Source of the DNA: CAWATZ01 sp963784995
Lineage (GTDB): Bacteria > Planctomycetota > Planctomycetia > Gemmatales > Gemmataceae
DNA: 64,000 nt
Assembly: GCA_963784995.1 (NCBI GenBank)
Contig: CAWATZ010000003.1
Span: 1,984,001 to 2,048,000, forward strand
Reading direction: 5' to 3'
Part shown: positions 8,136-17,863 of the stretch, in pieces
Layout of the letters: each line of letters begins with the position of its first letter
How positions within the stretch are numbered: position 1 is the first letter of the stretch
Made by a program: the position numbers and the translations under genes
The notes under the pieces: generated by a model
Database searches by the model: none
Seen by the model: the letters and a program-made list of their open reading frames with translations, nothing else
What the model was told of the DNA's origin: nothing

Positions 8136-9992
8136 ATGGCCGACACACCCGCACCCCTGTTGCGAACGCTCTCCCCTGCCCTGCGGGGATTGGAGCGAGC
8201 CCTGCGCGCCTGGCTCGACGCACCGCACCGCTACCCCCTCGGCGTCATGGAGCGGGCCGCCCTGGAGGGGCTCGCCGCCGACCTGCAGCGCCAGGCCGAC
8301 GCCCTCGACGTGGATCGGCCGCTGCTGGTGGTCATGCTCATGGGCGGAACCGGAGTCGGCAAGTCCACCTTGCTCAATGCCCTGGCCGGCGGTGCCATCG
8401 CCCAGGCGTCGATCCAGCGGCCGACCACTCGCGATCCCGTCGTCTACTACCACCAGTCGATCCGCCACGAACGGCTCGACCCCGCCCTGCGCTATTGCCG
8501 GCTGATGCCCCACAATCGCCCCGAGCTGATGGACAAGGTCATCGTCGATACACCCGACCTGGACAGCACGCACCTGGAGAACCGCGAACGGGTGGTCCGG
8601 CTGCTGCCGGTTGCCGACATTGTCCTGTACGTCGGCTCGCAGGAGAAGTACCACGACGAGATTGGCTGGAAGGTCTTTCTGGAGCATCGCAAGCGGCGGG
8701 CCTTTGCCTTCGTGATGAACAAGTGGGACCGCTGCACCCGGCCCGGCGTCACGGGGCTGCGGCCCGACGAGGACCTGCTGCGCGACCTGGAAGCGCAGGG
8801 GTTCCAGAAGCCGCTGTTGTTCCGGACCTGCGCCCAGGACTGGCTCGACCATGCGCAGAAGAACGGCACCGCCAACCAGGACAAGAAACCGCCCGGCTTG
8901 CCGGAGGGCGAGCAGTTTCGGGATTTGCTCACCTGGCTGGAGATGGGCCTGAGCCAGCTGGAGATCGAGGCGATCAAGGCCCGCGGCGTCGGCCAGATGC
9001 TGCAGCATCTGCGCAACGCCCTGGAGACCGTCAAGCCGCCCGAGCTGGGCGAGCCGGCGGAGCGCGTCCGCACGGCCTGGCAAAAGCCCGTGGCCGAGGA
9101 GGCATCGGCCCTGACCGAGGTGCTGCTCAACACGCTGGAGCCGTACCAGCACGAGATCGAACTGCACTTTGCCCTGGAGGGACAGCGTCGCTTCCGGGGG
9201 CCGATGGCCGCGTATCTGGGCCTGGTGACGCGGATTCAGTACTCGGCCAGCAGCCTGAGCAATCGCTTTAACCTCGTTCCCCGGTCGAGTGACCCTGCCA
9301 AAAAGGTCCATCCGTGGGACCTGAGCCTGTTCACGCGGGCCTGCAGCGAGACGGCGGCCACCCGGCAGGTCGATTCCCGGATCAAGGCTTTGGCCAACCA
9401 CCTGCTGGCCGAGGCCGACTTGCAGGGCTTTCCGGTCAACCTGCTCAGCGACCCGGTCGAGGAGATCGCCCGCCTGGACTGGCGCGGCCAGAACGCCCAG
9501 ACCCTGGCGGCCGTGCTGGAGCAGGTCGAGCAGCAGTGGACCCGACCGAAGGGTGGCCGGCGTTTGGTTCATACGCTGGTGCTGGTGCTGGCCAACTGGG
9601 GGCCGGTGGTGCTGTTCCTGGCGTCGCTGTTGGCGATGCTGTGGTGGTTCTTCAATCCGATGGGCACGTACAAAGAGCCGCCGAGCCTATCCTTGTTACT
9701 CTTTGGGCCGCTGGTGGTGCTGATCGCGGTGCTGATCCTGCTGCACGGGCTGATCGCCTTGCTGCTGCCGCTGCGCTGGTCGAGCATCCGCGAGGAGTTC
9801 AAGCGGCAGCTGGAGCAGCGACTGCGGCAGGAGCTGGAGAGCGCTTGCTTACCGGTCCCGGGCGAAGTGGTGCAAGTGCTGACTCAGGAGCGGGCCCAGG
9901 TGGAGAAACTGGCCGCCCAGACGAACGAGGTGGCCTCCTGGCTGTCCCAGCGCGAGCAGGCCAGCAGCATCGCGAGTCTTTATGGGAATTGA
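8136..9992 (+). CDS. Dynamin-like GTPase with C-terminal membrane segments (second of a pair)
   Basis: 618 residues from the ATG at 8136; upstream codons in this frame only translate the palindrome at 8010-8110. G1 is MGGTGVGKSTLLNALAG, the G3 region is VDTPDLDS, and G4 is NKWD, all canonical. Two strongly hydrophobic segments near residues 490-515 and 525-550 (around VVLFLASLLAMLWWFF and PLVVLIAVLILLHGL) indicate membrane anchoring, followed by a charged coiled-coil-like tail. Together with the preceding gene it suggests a two-GTPase membrane system, as in paired bacterial dynamin-like proteins. That role is inference. Confidence 0.8.
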   Translation: MADTPAPLLRTLSPALRGLERALRAWLDAPHRYPLGVMERAALEGLAADLQRQADALDVDRPLLVVMLMGGTGVGKSTLLNALAGGAIAQASIQRPTTRDPVVYYHQSIRHERLDPALRYCRLMPHNRPELMDKVIVDTPDLDSTHLENRERVVRLLPVADIVLYVGSQEKYHDEIGWKVFLEHRKRRAFAFVMNKWDRCTRPGVTGLRPDEDLLRDLEAQGFQKPLLFRTCAQDWLDHAQKNGTANQDKKPPGLPEGEQFRDLLTWLEMGLSQLEIEAIKARGVGQMLQHLRNALETVKPPELGEPAERVRTAWQKPVAEEASALTEVLLNTLEPYQHEIELHFALEGQRRFRGPMAAYLGLVTRIQYSASSLSNRFNLVPRSSDPAKKVHPWDLSLFTRACSETAATRQVDSRIKALANHLLAEADLQGFPVNLLSDPVEEIARLDWRGQNAQTLAAVLEQVEQQWTRPKGGRRLVHTLVLVLANWGPVVLFLASLLAMLWWFFNPMGTYKEPPSLSLLLFGPLVVLIAVLILLHGLIALLLPLRWSSIREEFKRQLEQRLRQELESACLPVPGEVVQVLTQERAQVEKLAAQTNEVASWLSQREQASSIASLYGN

Positions 9993-9998
9993 TTCTCT

Positions 9999-10120
9999 GC
10001 CGCTTGCGGCTTAGCGGAGCCGGCTGGTGCGCTGAGCCCCCGTTGAGGCACGGTCTCCCGACCGTGCCTCAACGGGGGTGGCACGGTCGGGAGACCGTGC
10101 CACAACAGAGCCGCAAGCGG
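9999..10120. repeat. Nested palindrome downstream of the GTPase pair
   Basis: Inner arms 10047-10068 and 10080-10101 are exact 22-bp reverse complements, each itself a hairpin (GGCACGGT/ACCGTGCC). They sit inside shorter outer arms reading CCGCTTGCGGCT and AGCCGCAAGCGG. Confidence 0.85.
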
Positions 10121-10150
10121 CCTGGGGAATGCCGAGAGGAGACAGGGATT

Positions 10151-11101
10151 GTGGCGGATGGGAAGTGGATCACCGATCTTGTTCCGGGCATGCCGCTGCT
10201 GAACGCGGCCCGGCACGTCCTGTTTGTGCGTCTGCAAGTGGTGCGCGACTCCCTGCCCCGGGTCGTCCACCATGCCGACGAGGACGTCGAACACGTCCAT
10301 CAGCTTCGCGTCGGTACGCGCCGGGCCGATGCCGCCCTGCGCATTTTTCGGGACTGCATGTCCGACAAGGTCCATCGCCAGGCCCGGTCCCGCTTGCGGT
10401 CGATCCGCCGGGCCGCCGGGGCCGTCCGCGACTGGGACGTCTTCCTGGAGCAGCTGCGGCAACGGTTGCACCAGGCCGGGGCCGAGGACCATCCGGGGCT
10501 CGATTTCCTGATCGGCTTCGGCGTCGGTCAGCGGCAACTGCTGCTGACCCAGCTGGTCACGGTCGGCCAGGAGCAGCAGGCCGAGTTCGAGGAGTTCATC
10601 ACCGAGCTGATCGCCGCCCTGCGCGAGCCCCAGGAGAAGGACGGCCGAGCGACTCTGCAGGACCTGGCTCGGCCGCTGCTGGCCGGGCTGCGGCAAGACC
10701 TGGAGCAGACGGCGACGGGCGACCTGAGCGACTATCCGCACCTGCACCAGGTGCGGATCGCGGGGAAACGCCTGCGCTATGCGATGGAAGTGTTCGCCGA
10801 CTGCTTTCCGGAGTCGTTCCGGGAGGGGCTCTATCCGCAAATCGAGGCCATGCAAGAGATCCTGGGCCGGGCCAACGACAGCCACGTGGCCAGCGAGCGT
10901 CTGGCGGGGCTGCGCGGCTGGCTCAAGCAGCACTTCCGCGAGGACTGGGGCCGCCTGCAACCAGGGATCGAGGGCCTGCTGCGCTATCACCAGCGCCGCC
11001 TGCCGGTGGAACGACGGCGGTTCCTGCAATGGTGGCAGCGCTGGAGCCAGAAGGGGAGCGAGGAGCTGCTGACCACGGTGTGCGCTGCGGCGCCGGGGTA
11101 G
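10151..11101 (+). CDS. CHAD domain-containing protein
   Basis: 316 residues from a GTG start at 10151, preceded by GAGAGGAG. The two CHAD signature helices are visible: HVHQLRVGTRRADAALRIF near residue 47 and LHQVRIAGKRLRYAMEVF near residue 200, with the conserved His and basic residues. CHAD domains bind inorganic polyphosphate; some are fused to CYTH phosphatases but no CYTH part is present here. It follows the GTPase pair in the same direction but is separated by a large palindrome, so cotranscription is uncertain. Confidence 0.88.
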   Translation: MADGKWITDLVPGMPLLNAARHVLFVRLQVVRDSLPRVVHHADEDVEHVHQLRVGTRRADAALRIFRDCMSDKVHRQARSRLRSIRRAAGAVRDWDVFLEQLRQRLHQAGAEDHPGLDFLIGFGVGQRQLLLTQLVTVGQEQQAEFEEFITELIAALREPQEKDGRATLQDLARPLLAGLRQDLEQTATGDLSDYPHLHQVRIAGKRLRYAMEVFADCFPESFREGLYPQIEAMQEILGRANDSHVASERLAGLRGWLKQHFREDWGRLQPGIEGLLRYHQRRLPVERRRFLQWWQRWSQKGSEELLTTVCAAAPG

Positions 11102-11161
11102 CAGCAGCAGTGAGATTGGCCGGGTTCCCTCGCTCCCCGGGTTGCGTCGCGCTCCATCGGC

Positions 11162-11245
11162 CCCCGGGTTGCGCTGCGCTCCACCCGGGGCTTTATTCCC
11201 TAAAACAGCAGTAAAGCCCCGGGTGGAGCGCAGCGCAACCCGGGG
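11162..11245. repeat. Perfect 34-bp inverted repeat upstream of amine oxidase 1
   Basis: Arms 11162-11195 and 11212-11245 are exact reverse complements over 34 bp with a 16-bp loop. Each arm carries an inner CCCCGGGT/ACCCGGGG hairpin. A partial extra copy of the left arm lies at about 11133-11155. It ends about 30 bp before the amine oxidase start, so it could stop read-through from the CHAD gene. Confidence 0.9.
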
Positions 11246-11277
11246 CCGAACGGTCACCCTTTCTGGAGGTCCTCGGA

Positions 11278-13312
11278 ATGACGCCTGACAATTCTCTTCC
11301 CGGGTCGGATTCTGCCGTCTCCCGTCGCGAAGCGTTGCTGGCAACTCTGGCCGTGGCCGGCGCCGCCACGCTCCCTCGCCTGCTCGAGCACCCCCTGGAG
11401 GCGGCCGAGAAAGATCAGCCCCCCGCTGCTCCCCGCCATCCGCTCGATCCGCTGTCACCGGCGGAGATGGCCGACGCGGTCAAGCTCCTGCAGAAGTCGG
11501 GCAAGCTGGGCGAGAAATGCCGTTTCGTCTCCTGCGTCCTGGAGGAGCCGGCCAAGTCGGTCGTGCGGGACCACAAGCCCGAGAAGCCGTTTCCGCGCCG
11601 GGCCTTCCTGGTGCTGCTCGACAACGCCAGCGGCCTCGGTTACGAGGCGGTCGTGGACCTGGCCGGCAAGGCGGTCGTCCGCCTGGAGGCGCTGCCGAAG
11701 GGGATCCAGCCCGCCGTCATGCTGGACGAGTTCACCGAGGCCGAGGAGGCGGTCAAGAAGTCGCCGGAGTTCCAGGCGGCCCTGAAAAAGCGCGGCGTCG
11801 CTGACGCCGGCCTGGTCATGGTCGAGCCGTGGTCGGCCGGCAACTACGGCAACGAGGTCGAGGAGGACCGGGGCCGGCGTCTGGTCCGGGCCCTGTGCTT
11901 TGTCCGCTCCGAGCCGAAGGACAATGGTTTCGCCCGGCCGCTGGAGGGCGTGGTCGCCGTTGTCGATCTGAACAAGATGAAGGTGCTGCGGATCGAGGAC
12001 TACGGCGTGGTGCCGCTGCCGCCGGAGGCCGGAAACTGGGGCCGAGAATACGTCCGCAAGTTCCGCACCGGGCTGAAGCCGCTGGAAGTGAGTCAGCCGG
12101 AGGGGGTCAGCTACTCCGTGGACGGTCAGGAGGTGCGCTGGCAGAACTTCTGTTTCCGGATCGGCTTCACGCCGCGCGAGGGGCTGGTGCTGCACACCAT
12201 CTCCTACAACGACCAGGGCACGGAGCGGCCGATCCTGAACCGCGCGTCCATTTGCGAGATGGTCGTTCCCTACGGCGACCCGGCCGAGCCGGCCTCGCGC
12301 AAGAACGCCTTCGACATCGGCGAGTACGGCATCGGCACGCTGGCCAACTCGCTGACCCTGGGGTGCGACTGCCTCGGCCCGACGCGCTACTTCGACACGC
12401 ATTACCTCGACAGCAAGGGCAAGGTGGTGACCCTGAAAAACGCCGTGTGCCTGCACGAGGAGGACCACGGCATCCTGTGGAAGCACACCGACTGGCGGAC
12501 CGAGCAGACGGAGGTTCGTCGCGGACGCCGGCTCAGCGTCTCGTTCATCGCCACGGTGGGCAACTACGAGTACGGCTATTACTGGTACTTCCGCCAGGAC
12601 GGCACCATCGAGTGCGAGGTCAAGCTGACCGGCATCGTCAACACCACCTCCCTCAAGCCGGGCCAGAAGCCGGCTTACGGCGTCGAGGTCGCACCCCGGC
12701 TGAACGCGCCGTTCCACCAGCACGTCCTCGTCGCCCGGCTCGATCCGTGCATCGACGGCGAGAAGAACTCGGTGTACGAGGTCAACACGGTGACGCAGCC
12801 GGCCGGCCCCGACAATCCGCACGGCAACGCCTTCCGGGCCGAGGCCACGCTGCTGGCCACCGAGAAGTCGGCCAAACGGTCGGTCAACACGGCGACGGCC
12901 CGCTTCTGGCGGATCGTCAACAGCGGCCGCAAGAACCGGCTGGGCGCGCCGGTCGGCTATCGGCTGGTGCCCGGCGAGAATTGCCCGCCGTTCGTGCGAC
13001 CCGACGCCGACGTGATGCGGCGGGCCGGTTTCGCGGCCCATCATCTGTGGGTGACGCCGTTCAAGGCGGAGGAACGCTACCCGGCGGGCAACTATCCCAA
13101 CCAGCACTCCGGCGGCGACGGCTCTGCCGCGGTGGACAGCGGCGGACCGGTCCGTGACGGATACGGACGTGGTGGTGTGGTACGTGTTCTCGCACATGCA
13201 CGTGCCGCGGCCGGAGGACTGGCCGGTGATGCCGGCCTGCTCGATCGGGTTCATGCTCAAGCCGGATGGGTTCTTCGTCGGCAATCCGGCAATGGACCTG
13301 CCGCCCCGGTGA
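11278..13312 (+). CDS. Tat-exported copper amine oxidase, copy 1 (frameshifted near the end)
   Basis: Paralogue of the gene at 14600, nearly identical throughout. It begins with a twin-arginine-type signal (SRREALLATLAVAGAA) and contains NYEYGYYW, where the first Tyr becomes the topaquinone cofactor, AFDIGEYGIG with the catalytic-base Asp, and the copper ligands HQH plus a His in AAHHLWVT. Compared with copy 2, one extra base at about 13123 shifts the frame; reading past it restores the same C-terminus to a stop at 13310-13312. It is either an assembly indel or a freshly inactivated copy. The upstream 20 bp containing GGAGGTCC are duplicated too. Confidence 0.85.
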
Positions 13313-13779
13313 GGCTGGCAGCAATTGGCGGAAAGAGTCAGGCAGCCAGGTCCGAAATACTCTGCCCGCAGGCACACAACGGACACTATTGTGGCACTCC
13401 CCCCGACAAAGGGGAACAGCCTGATCTCCTGGGGAGTGGTGCTAGGTGTGGGTGTGCGGGTCTGCGAACCTGGCGGTCTGCGGGATTTGCGTTTTTTCCT
13501 TGACAGGGCAAATGGGTTGGGTAGGGTAGACATTCAGCAAGTATGAGCAGGACGATCAGGTTGGAGGATGGCGCGATTGGGCAGGCCGAACCAGCGGCCA
13601 AGCCGCGTCGTCTTGCCTCCGCGACGACATCTGTGACTGGCGCAGTTTCCAGGCGTAGCTTACTCGTCCGGAGACAATTTCCGATTCCCACTGAAGCAAA
13701 TCGCCTGGAAAAGTGGCACTTCTGGTTTGGAGTAGAGGAAAGATCGCGACATCCTACCAAATCACTACGGGGAAGAGGG
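13313..13779. other. Gap between amine oxidase 1 and the membrane protein gene
   Basis: 467 bp with no convincing gene. An open frame extends upstream from the next gene to 13543 but lacks membrane segments and looks non-coding. A weak stem (CACTCCCC near 13395, GGGGAGTG near 13431) is too loose to call a terminator. Confidence 0.4.
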
Positions 13780-14424
13780 ATGCGAATGAGAAGGGTGAAG
13801 TTTCGTACTAACTTCTGGCTTTGGGCGCTTGCCAGCCTGGCCTTGTTCGTGCCCCTGGTGTTTGTTGATCCTTTCACGGGAGTGATCTGGGGAGACTGGA
13901 GCTTGAGTGCCTTATGGAAGTCCCTGATAACAGACGGGGGCAAAGATCGGAATGTTGCCTTCATCGCTCCCATCGTCGTTGCCTTGAATGTGGTGTTCTT
14001 CGTGTGGTATGCCTCGTGCTGCGCTTTCCTGGCATCTGGGATCGGTTGGCTGTTCCAGGCGGTTGTCGTAGTGACCACTCGCGCACTATTTGGGCGTGAG
14101 CCAATCGTGGGCAGGCTAACGGCCGCAGAAGAGCAAGAAATGCAGCAAAGGGAGGAAAAGCCCGAGTTCCTTCGATGGGCGATCTGGGGCGCGGTGCTGG
14201 CCACCCTCTTCGTGGTACTCGTGTGCTTGATCGTTGATTCCTTCGTGGACAAACAGCCAGGCATGCTAAAGGAGGGAGGGCGTGGAATCGCGATGGCCCG
14301 AGTTTGGGTTCCGGGGGGAGCCCTGATGGGCGGAATCGCGGGCTGTTGGCTTGCATACGCCAAGCGAAAGAAAACACGAGCCCAAGCAGATGCTACAGCA
14401 GACCAGCCCCGCGATTCAAATTAG
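13780..14424 (+). CDS. Small multi-pass membrane protein, unknown
   Basis: 214 residues from the ATG at 13780, preceded by GGGGAAGAGGG. Four hydrophobic segments are visible: FWLWALASLALFVPLVFV near residue 10, IAPIVVALNVVFFVWYASCC near 65, AIWGAVLATLFVVLVCLIV near 140, and VPGGALMGGIAGCWLAY near 185. The tail is basic. Not recognised as a known family. It lies between the two copies of the amine oxidase, and its codon use looks less GC-biased than the flanking genes, so the locus may have arisen by duplication around an inserted gene. Confidence 0.6.
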   Translation: MRMRRVKFRTNFWLWALASLALFVPLVFVDPFTGVIWGDWSLSALWKSLITDGGKDRNVAFIAPIVVALNVVFFVWYASCCAFLASGIGWLFQAVVVVTTRALFGREPIVGRLTAAEEQEMQQREEKPEFLRWAIWGAVLATLFVVLVCLIVDSFVDKQPGMLKEGGRGIAMARVWVPGGALMGGIAGCWLAYAKRKKTRAQADATADQPRDSN

Positions 14425-14599
14425 TCATGAGAAAGACGATGCGATCCGAATGGCACTTGCGCGCCACAAGGCGCGCGCGGCGAACGCTCGCCCCCCTTCG
14501 GCAACCATAATTGGCCATTCACCCTGTGGCCCTCCCCCTCTCCGCCACATAAAGTGAGCGAGGACTGACCAACTTGGCACCCTTTCTGGAGGTCCTCGG

Positions 14600-16639
14600 A
14601 TGACGCGTGACGATTCTCTTCCCGGGTCGGATGCCTCTGCCGTTTCCCGTCGCGAAGCCTTGCTGGCCACTCTGGCCGTGGCCGGCGCCGCCACGCTCCC
14701 TCGCCTGCTCGAATGCCCCCTGGAGGCAGCCGAGAAAGATCGGCCCCCAATTGCTCCCCGCCATCCGCTCGACCCGCTGTCCCCGACGGAGATGGCCGAT
14801 GCGGTCAAGCTCCTGCGTCAGTCGGGCAAGCTGGGGGAGAAGTTCCGTTTCGTCTCCTGTGTCCTGGAGGAGCCGGCCAAGTCGGTGGTGCGGGACCACA
14901 AGCCCGAGAAGCCGTTTCCGCGCCGGGCCTTCCTGGTCTTGCTCGACAACGCCAGCGGTCTCGGTTACGAGGCGGTCGTGGACCTGGCCGGCAAGGCGGT
15001 CGTCCGCCTGGACGCGCTGCCGAAGGGGATCCAGCCCGCCGTCATGCTGGACGAGTTCACCGAGGCCGAGGAGGCGGTCAAGAAGTCGCCGGAGTTCCAG
15101 GCGGCCCTGAAAAAGCGGGGCGTCAGCGATGCCGGCCTGGTCATGGTCGAGCCGTGGTCGGCCGGCAACTACGGCAACGAGGTCGAGGAGGACCGGGGCC
15201 GGCGTCTGGTCCGGGCCCTGTGCTTTGTCCGCTCCGAGCCGAAGGACAATGGCTTCGCCCGGCCGCTGGAGGGCGTGGTCGCCGTTGTCGATCTGAACAA
15301 GATGAAGGTGCTGCGGATCGAGGATTACGGCGTGGTGCCGCTGCCGCCGGAGGCCGGAAACTGGGGCCGAGAATACGTCCGCAAGTTCCGCATCGGGCTG
15401 AAGCCGCTGGAGGTGAGTCAGCCGGAGGGCGTCAGTTACGTCGTGGACGGTCAGGAGGTGCGCTGGCAGAACTTCTGTTTCAGGATCGGCTTCACGCCGC
15501 GCGAGGGGCTGGTGCTGCACACCATCTCCTACAACGACCAGGGCAAGGAGCGGCCGATCCTGAACCGCGCTTCCATCTGCGAGATGGTCGTTCCTTACGG
15601 CGACCCGGCCGAGCCGGCCTCGCGCAAGAACGCCTTCGACATCGGCGAATATGGCATCGGCACGCTGGCCAACTCGCTGACCCTGGGGTGCGATTGCCTG
15701 GGCCCGACGCGCTACTTCGACACGCATTACCTCGACAGCCGTGGCAAGGTGGTGACCCTGAAAAACGCCGTGTGCCTGCACGAAGAGGACCACGGCATCC
15801 TGTGGAAGCACACCGATTGGCGGACCGAGCAGACGGAGGTTCGTCGCGGACGCCGGCTCAGCGTCTCGTTCGTCGCCACGGTGGGCAACTACGAGTACGG
15901 CTATTACTGGTACTTCCGCCAGGACGGCACCATCGAGTGCGAGGTCAAGCTGACCGGCATCGTCAACACCACCGCCCTCAAGCCGGGCCAGAAGCCGGCT
16001 TACGGCGTCGAGGTCGCACCCCGGCTGAACGCGCCGTTCCACCAGCACGTCCTCGTCGCCCGGATCGATCCGTGCATCGACGGCGAGAAGAACTCGGTGT
16101 ACGAGGTCAACACGGTGACGCAGCCGGCCGGCCCCGACAATCCGCACGGCAACGCCTTCCAGGCCGAGGCCACGCTGCTGGCCACCGAGAAATCGGCCCG
16201 ACGCTCGGTCAGCACGGCGACGGCCCGCTTCTGGCGGATCGTCAACAGCGGGCGCAAGAACCGGCTGGGCGCGCCGGTCGGCTATCGGCTGGTACCCGGC
16301 GAGAACTGCCCGCCGCTCGTGCGACCCGAGGCCGACGTGATGCGTCGGGCCGGTTTCGCGGCCCATCATCTGTGGGTGACGCCGTTCAAGGCGGAAGAGC
16401 GCTACCCGGCGGGGAACTATCCCAACCAGCACCCCGGCGGCGATGGCCTGCCGAAGTGGACGGCTGCGGACCGGCCGGTGACGGACACGGACGTGGTGGT
16501 GTGGTACGTCTTCTCGCACGTACACGTGCCGCGGCCGGAGGACTGGCCGGTGATGCCAGCTTGCTCGATTGGGTTCATGCTCAAGCCGGATGGCTTCTTC
16601 GCCGCCAATCCGGCGATGGACTTGCCGCCGTTCCGGTGA
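14600..16639 (+). CDS. Tat-exported copper amine oxidase, copy 2 (intact)
   Basis: 679 residues, the normal length for a homodimeric copper/topaquinone amine oxidase, which oxidises primary amines to aldehydes with release of ammonia and H2O2. Key residues: SRREALLATLAVAGAA signal (residues 15-30), catalytic-base Asp347 in AFDIGEYG, topaquinone-precursor Tyr431 in NYEY, copper ligands His481 and His483 in HQH and a His at 589/590. The Tat-like signal suggests export of the folded, metal-loaded enzyme. Nearly identical to the gene at 11278 including the ribosome-binding region, so the duplication is recent or kept alike by gene conversion. Confidence 0.93.
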   Translation: MTRDDSLPGSDASAVSRREALLATLAVAGAATLPRLLECPLEAAEKDRPPIAPRHPLDPLSPTEMADAVKLLRQSGKLGEKFRFVSCVLEEPAKSVVRDHKPEKPFPRRAFLVLLDNASGLGYEAVVDLAGKAVVRLDALPKGIQPAVMLDEFTEAEEAVKKSPEFQAALKKRGVSDAGLVMVEPWSAGNYGNEVEEDRGRRLVRALCFVRSEPKDNGFARPLEGVVAVVDLNKMKVLRIEDYGVVPLPPEAGNWGREYVRKFRIGLKPLEVSQPEGVSYVVDGQEVRWQNFCFRIGFTPREGLVLHTISYNDQGKERPILNRASICEMVVPYGDPAEPASRKNAFDIGEYGIGTLANSLTLGCDCLGPTRYFDTHYLDSRGKVVTLKNAVCLHEEDHGILWKHTDWRTEQTEVRRGRRLSVSFVATVGNYEYGYYWYFRQDGTIECEVKLTGIVNTTALKPGQKPAYGVEVAPRLNAPFHQHVLVARIDPCIDGEKNSVYEVNTVTQPAGPDNPHGNAFQAEATLLATEKSARRSVSTATARFWRIVNSGRKNRLGAPVGYRLVPGENCPPLVRPEADVMRRAGFAAHHLWVTPFKAEERYPAGNYPNQHPGGDGLPKWTAADRPVTDTDVVVWYVFSHVHVPRPEDWPVMPACSIGFMLKPDGFFAANPAMDLPPFR

Positions 16640-16670
16640 AGGGCCGGCAGTTATTAGTGGGAGGAAGCTG

Positions 16671-16834
16671 TGGGTGTGGCAAAAGATCCGGGAGGGGCCG
16701 AATCGTTAGCCGCGACGCGGAGCGCAGCGCAGCGGAGCGCGGCAGCTCGCCACGAAGCGGAGGGCCCCCGCGCTCCGCTGCGCTGCACTCCGCGTCGCGG
16801 CTAACGGGTTCCCGGAACTTTTGCCACACCCGAA
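16671..16834. repeat. Nested palindrome downstream of amine oxidase 2
   Basis: Inner arms 16704-16742 and 16768-16806 match over 39 bp with one mismatch and start with the same GTTAGCCGCGACGCG as the element at 2191. Outside them a second pair of about 21 bp (GGGTGTGGCAAAAG on the left, its complement ending near 16834) matches with one mismatch. One palindrome therefore sits in the loop of another. Confidence 0.85.
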
Positions 16835-16932
16835 GCTGTCCGCCACATTCAAAAAAGTGGCACCGGAGGACGCGCCGTGATATGCTGACTGGCTGGTCTG
16901 GGTCGTTCGGCAGGAAAAGTGGAGGTGTTCCC

Positions 16933-17517
16933 ATGCGGATTCGCCCGCTGAAACTGAAGCGAGACGTGAGTCCCGAGAATGCGCCGCTGTTCGCGCAGGA
17001 TGCTGTGGCAACGACAGCACGGATCACTGGCGACGAACTGGATTATTCGGTCGCCAGCCTTGCCATCGTGGACCGGATCATCGAGAGGATTCGGAGCAGT
17101 GGGGGCACCATCGATCAGTACGCGGAAACCATGTTTGTGTTTGGTTGCTACGTGGGCGAAGTCTTTGTCCGGAACGCGAGTGGGCGCTGGGTTTGGACAC
17201 CAGAGGACAGCCTGCGCGTTTTGGGGATGAGGATCGTATTGGACTTGCCCCAGCAAAAGAGCCTCTGTAACCCAATCGCCAAGGCGTTCAAGCGGCTTCA
17301 CAATGGAGTGGAGGAGAACTTGCCATTCTTCTACTCAGCGTTCACACGGCGACCAGAGACGACAATCGAGGTTCCGCCGAGGGGTGCTGTCGATCCCGTG
17401 GAACCTGGGCCTGTAGCAGACCAGCCAGGCCAAGGACGCCTGGATTCAGCAGGAGGGCCAGAGCCAGAGGAGCCCGCTGATCCGGCAGCAGATCAAAGCG
17501 AGCGAAACGGTTCGTGA
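16933..17517 (+). CDS. Hypothetical protein
   Basis: 194 residues from the ATG at 16933 with GGAGG upstream. The first 130 residues form a plausible globular domain with IVDRIIERIRSSGGTIDQYA, MFVFGCYVGEVFVR and GRWVWTPEDSL, a pattern seen in small cytoplasmic proteins of unknown function, some annotated as immunity-like. The last 50 residues are Pro/Glu/Gln-rich and probably disordered. No signal peptide or membrane segment. Not recognised; no function proposed. Confidence 0.65.
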   Translation: MRIRPLKLKRDVSPENAPLFAQDAVATTARITGDELDYSVASLAIVDRIIERIRSSGGTIDQYAETMFVFGCYVGEVFVRNASGRWVWTPEDSLRVLGMRIVLDLPQQKSLCNPIAKAFKRLHNGVEENLPFFYSAFTRRPETTIEVPPRGAVDPVEPGPVADQPGQGRLDSAGGPEPEEPADPAADQSERNGS

Positions 17518-17581
17518 CTTTTTCGTCAGCTGGTCCTTCAATCCGTAGGGCTGGCTGGCGCTTTTCTTGGAGGTGAATCCC

Positions 17582-17797
17582 ATGACGCAGGCATTGTCCT
17601 TTGGTGAGGTATTGGAAGCAGCCGACCATTTGTCTCAGGATGAGCAAGAGGAACTGATCGCCATCTTGCACCGTAGGTTGGCGCAAGCGGCTCGGCAGCG
17701 CTTGACCGCAGAGGTCCAGGAGGCTCGCCAGCAATTCGTGGAAGGCCGCTGCTTGTCTGTGACCCCCGACGAATTGATGCGTGAGATCCTGAAATAG
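17582..17797 (+). CDS. Small antitoxin-like protein
   Basis: 71 residues from the ATG at 17582, which has a good GGAGGTG site upstream; the frame also allows a TTG start at 17567. The sequence (FGEVLEAADHLSQDEQEEL, then a Glu/Arg-rich helix and TPDELMREILK) resembles short addiction-module components that normally precede a RelE/ParE-type toxin. No toxin follows here; the next gene is of another family. It may be a solitary antitoxin or a small helical protein of other function. Confidence 0.6.
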   Translation: MTQALSFGEVLEAADHLSQDEQEELIAILHRRLAQAARQRLTAEVQEARQQFVEGRCLSVTPDELMREILK

Positions 17798-17863
17798 ATG
17801 CATCTGTTTTCGGCGAATGGCTGTAGAATGACGATGCCCTCAGCAATCCAATCGAGGTGACCG

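Noticed and set aside
11162..11245. Reading the large palindromes simply as rho-independent terminators
   Set aside because: Most lack a U tract, the arms are far longer than terminator stems, some lie inside genes or inside other palindromes, and sequence families are shared between sites. They may still act as terminators in places.
11455..13533. Long open frames antisense to the copper amine oxidases
   Set aside because: Composition is typical of high-GC antisense frames, and the sense strand carries all family motifs. A similar frame appears opposite the second copy simply because the sequence is duplicated.
14713..16930. Very long open frame on the plus strand overlapping amine oxidase 2
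   Set aside because: It is a shadow of the amine oxidase in another frame, Arg/Gly/Pro-rich and low in hydrophobic order. Only its last part (16933-17517) has a start with a ribosome-binding site and protein-like composition.
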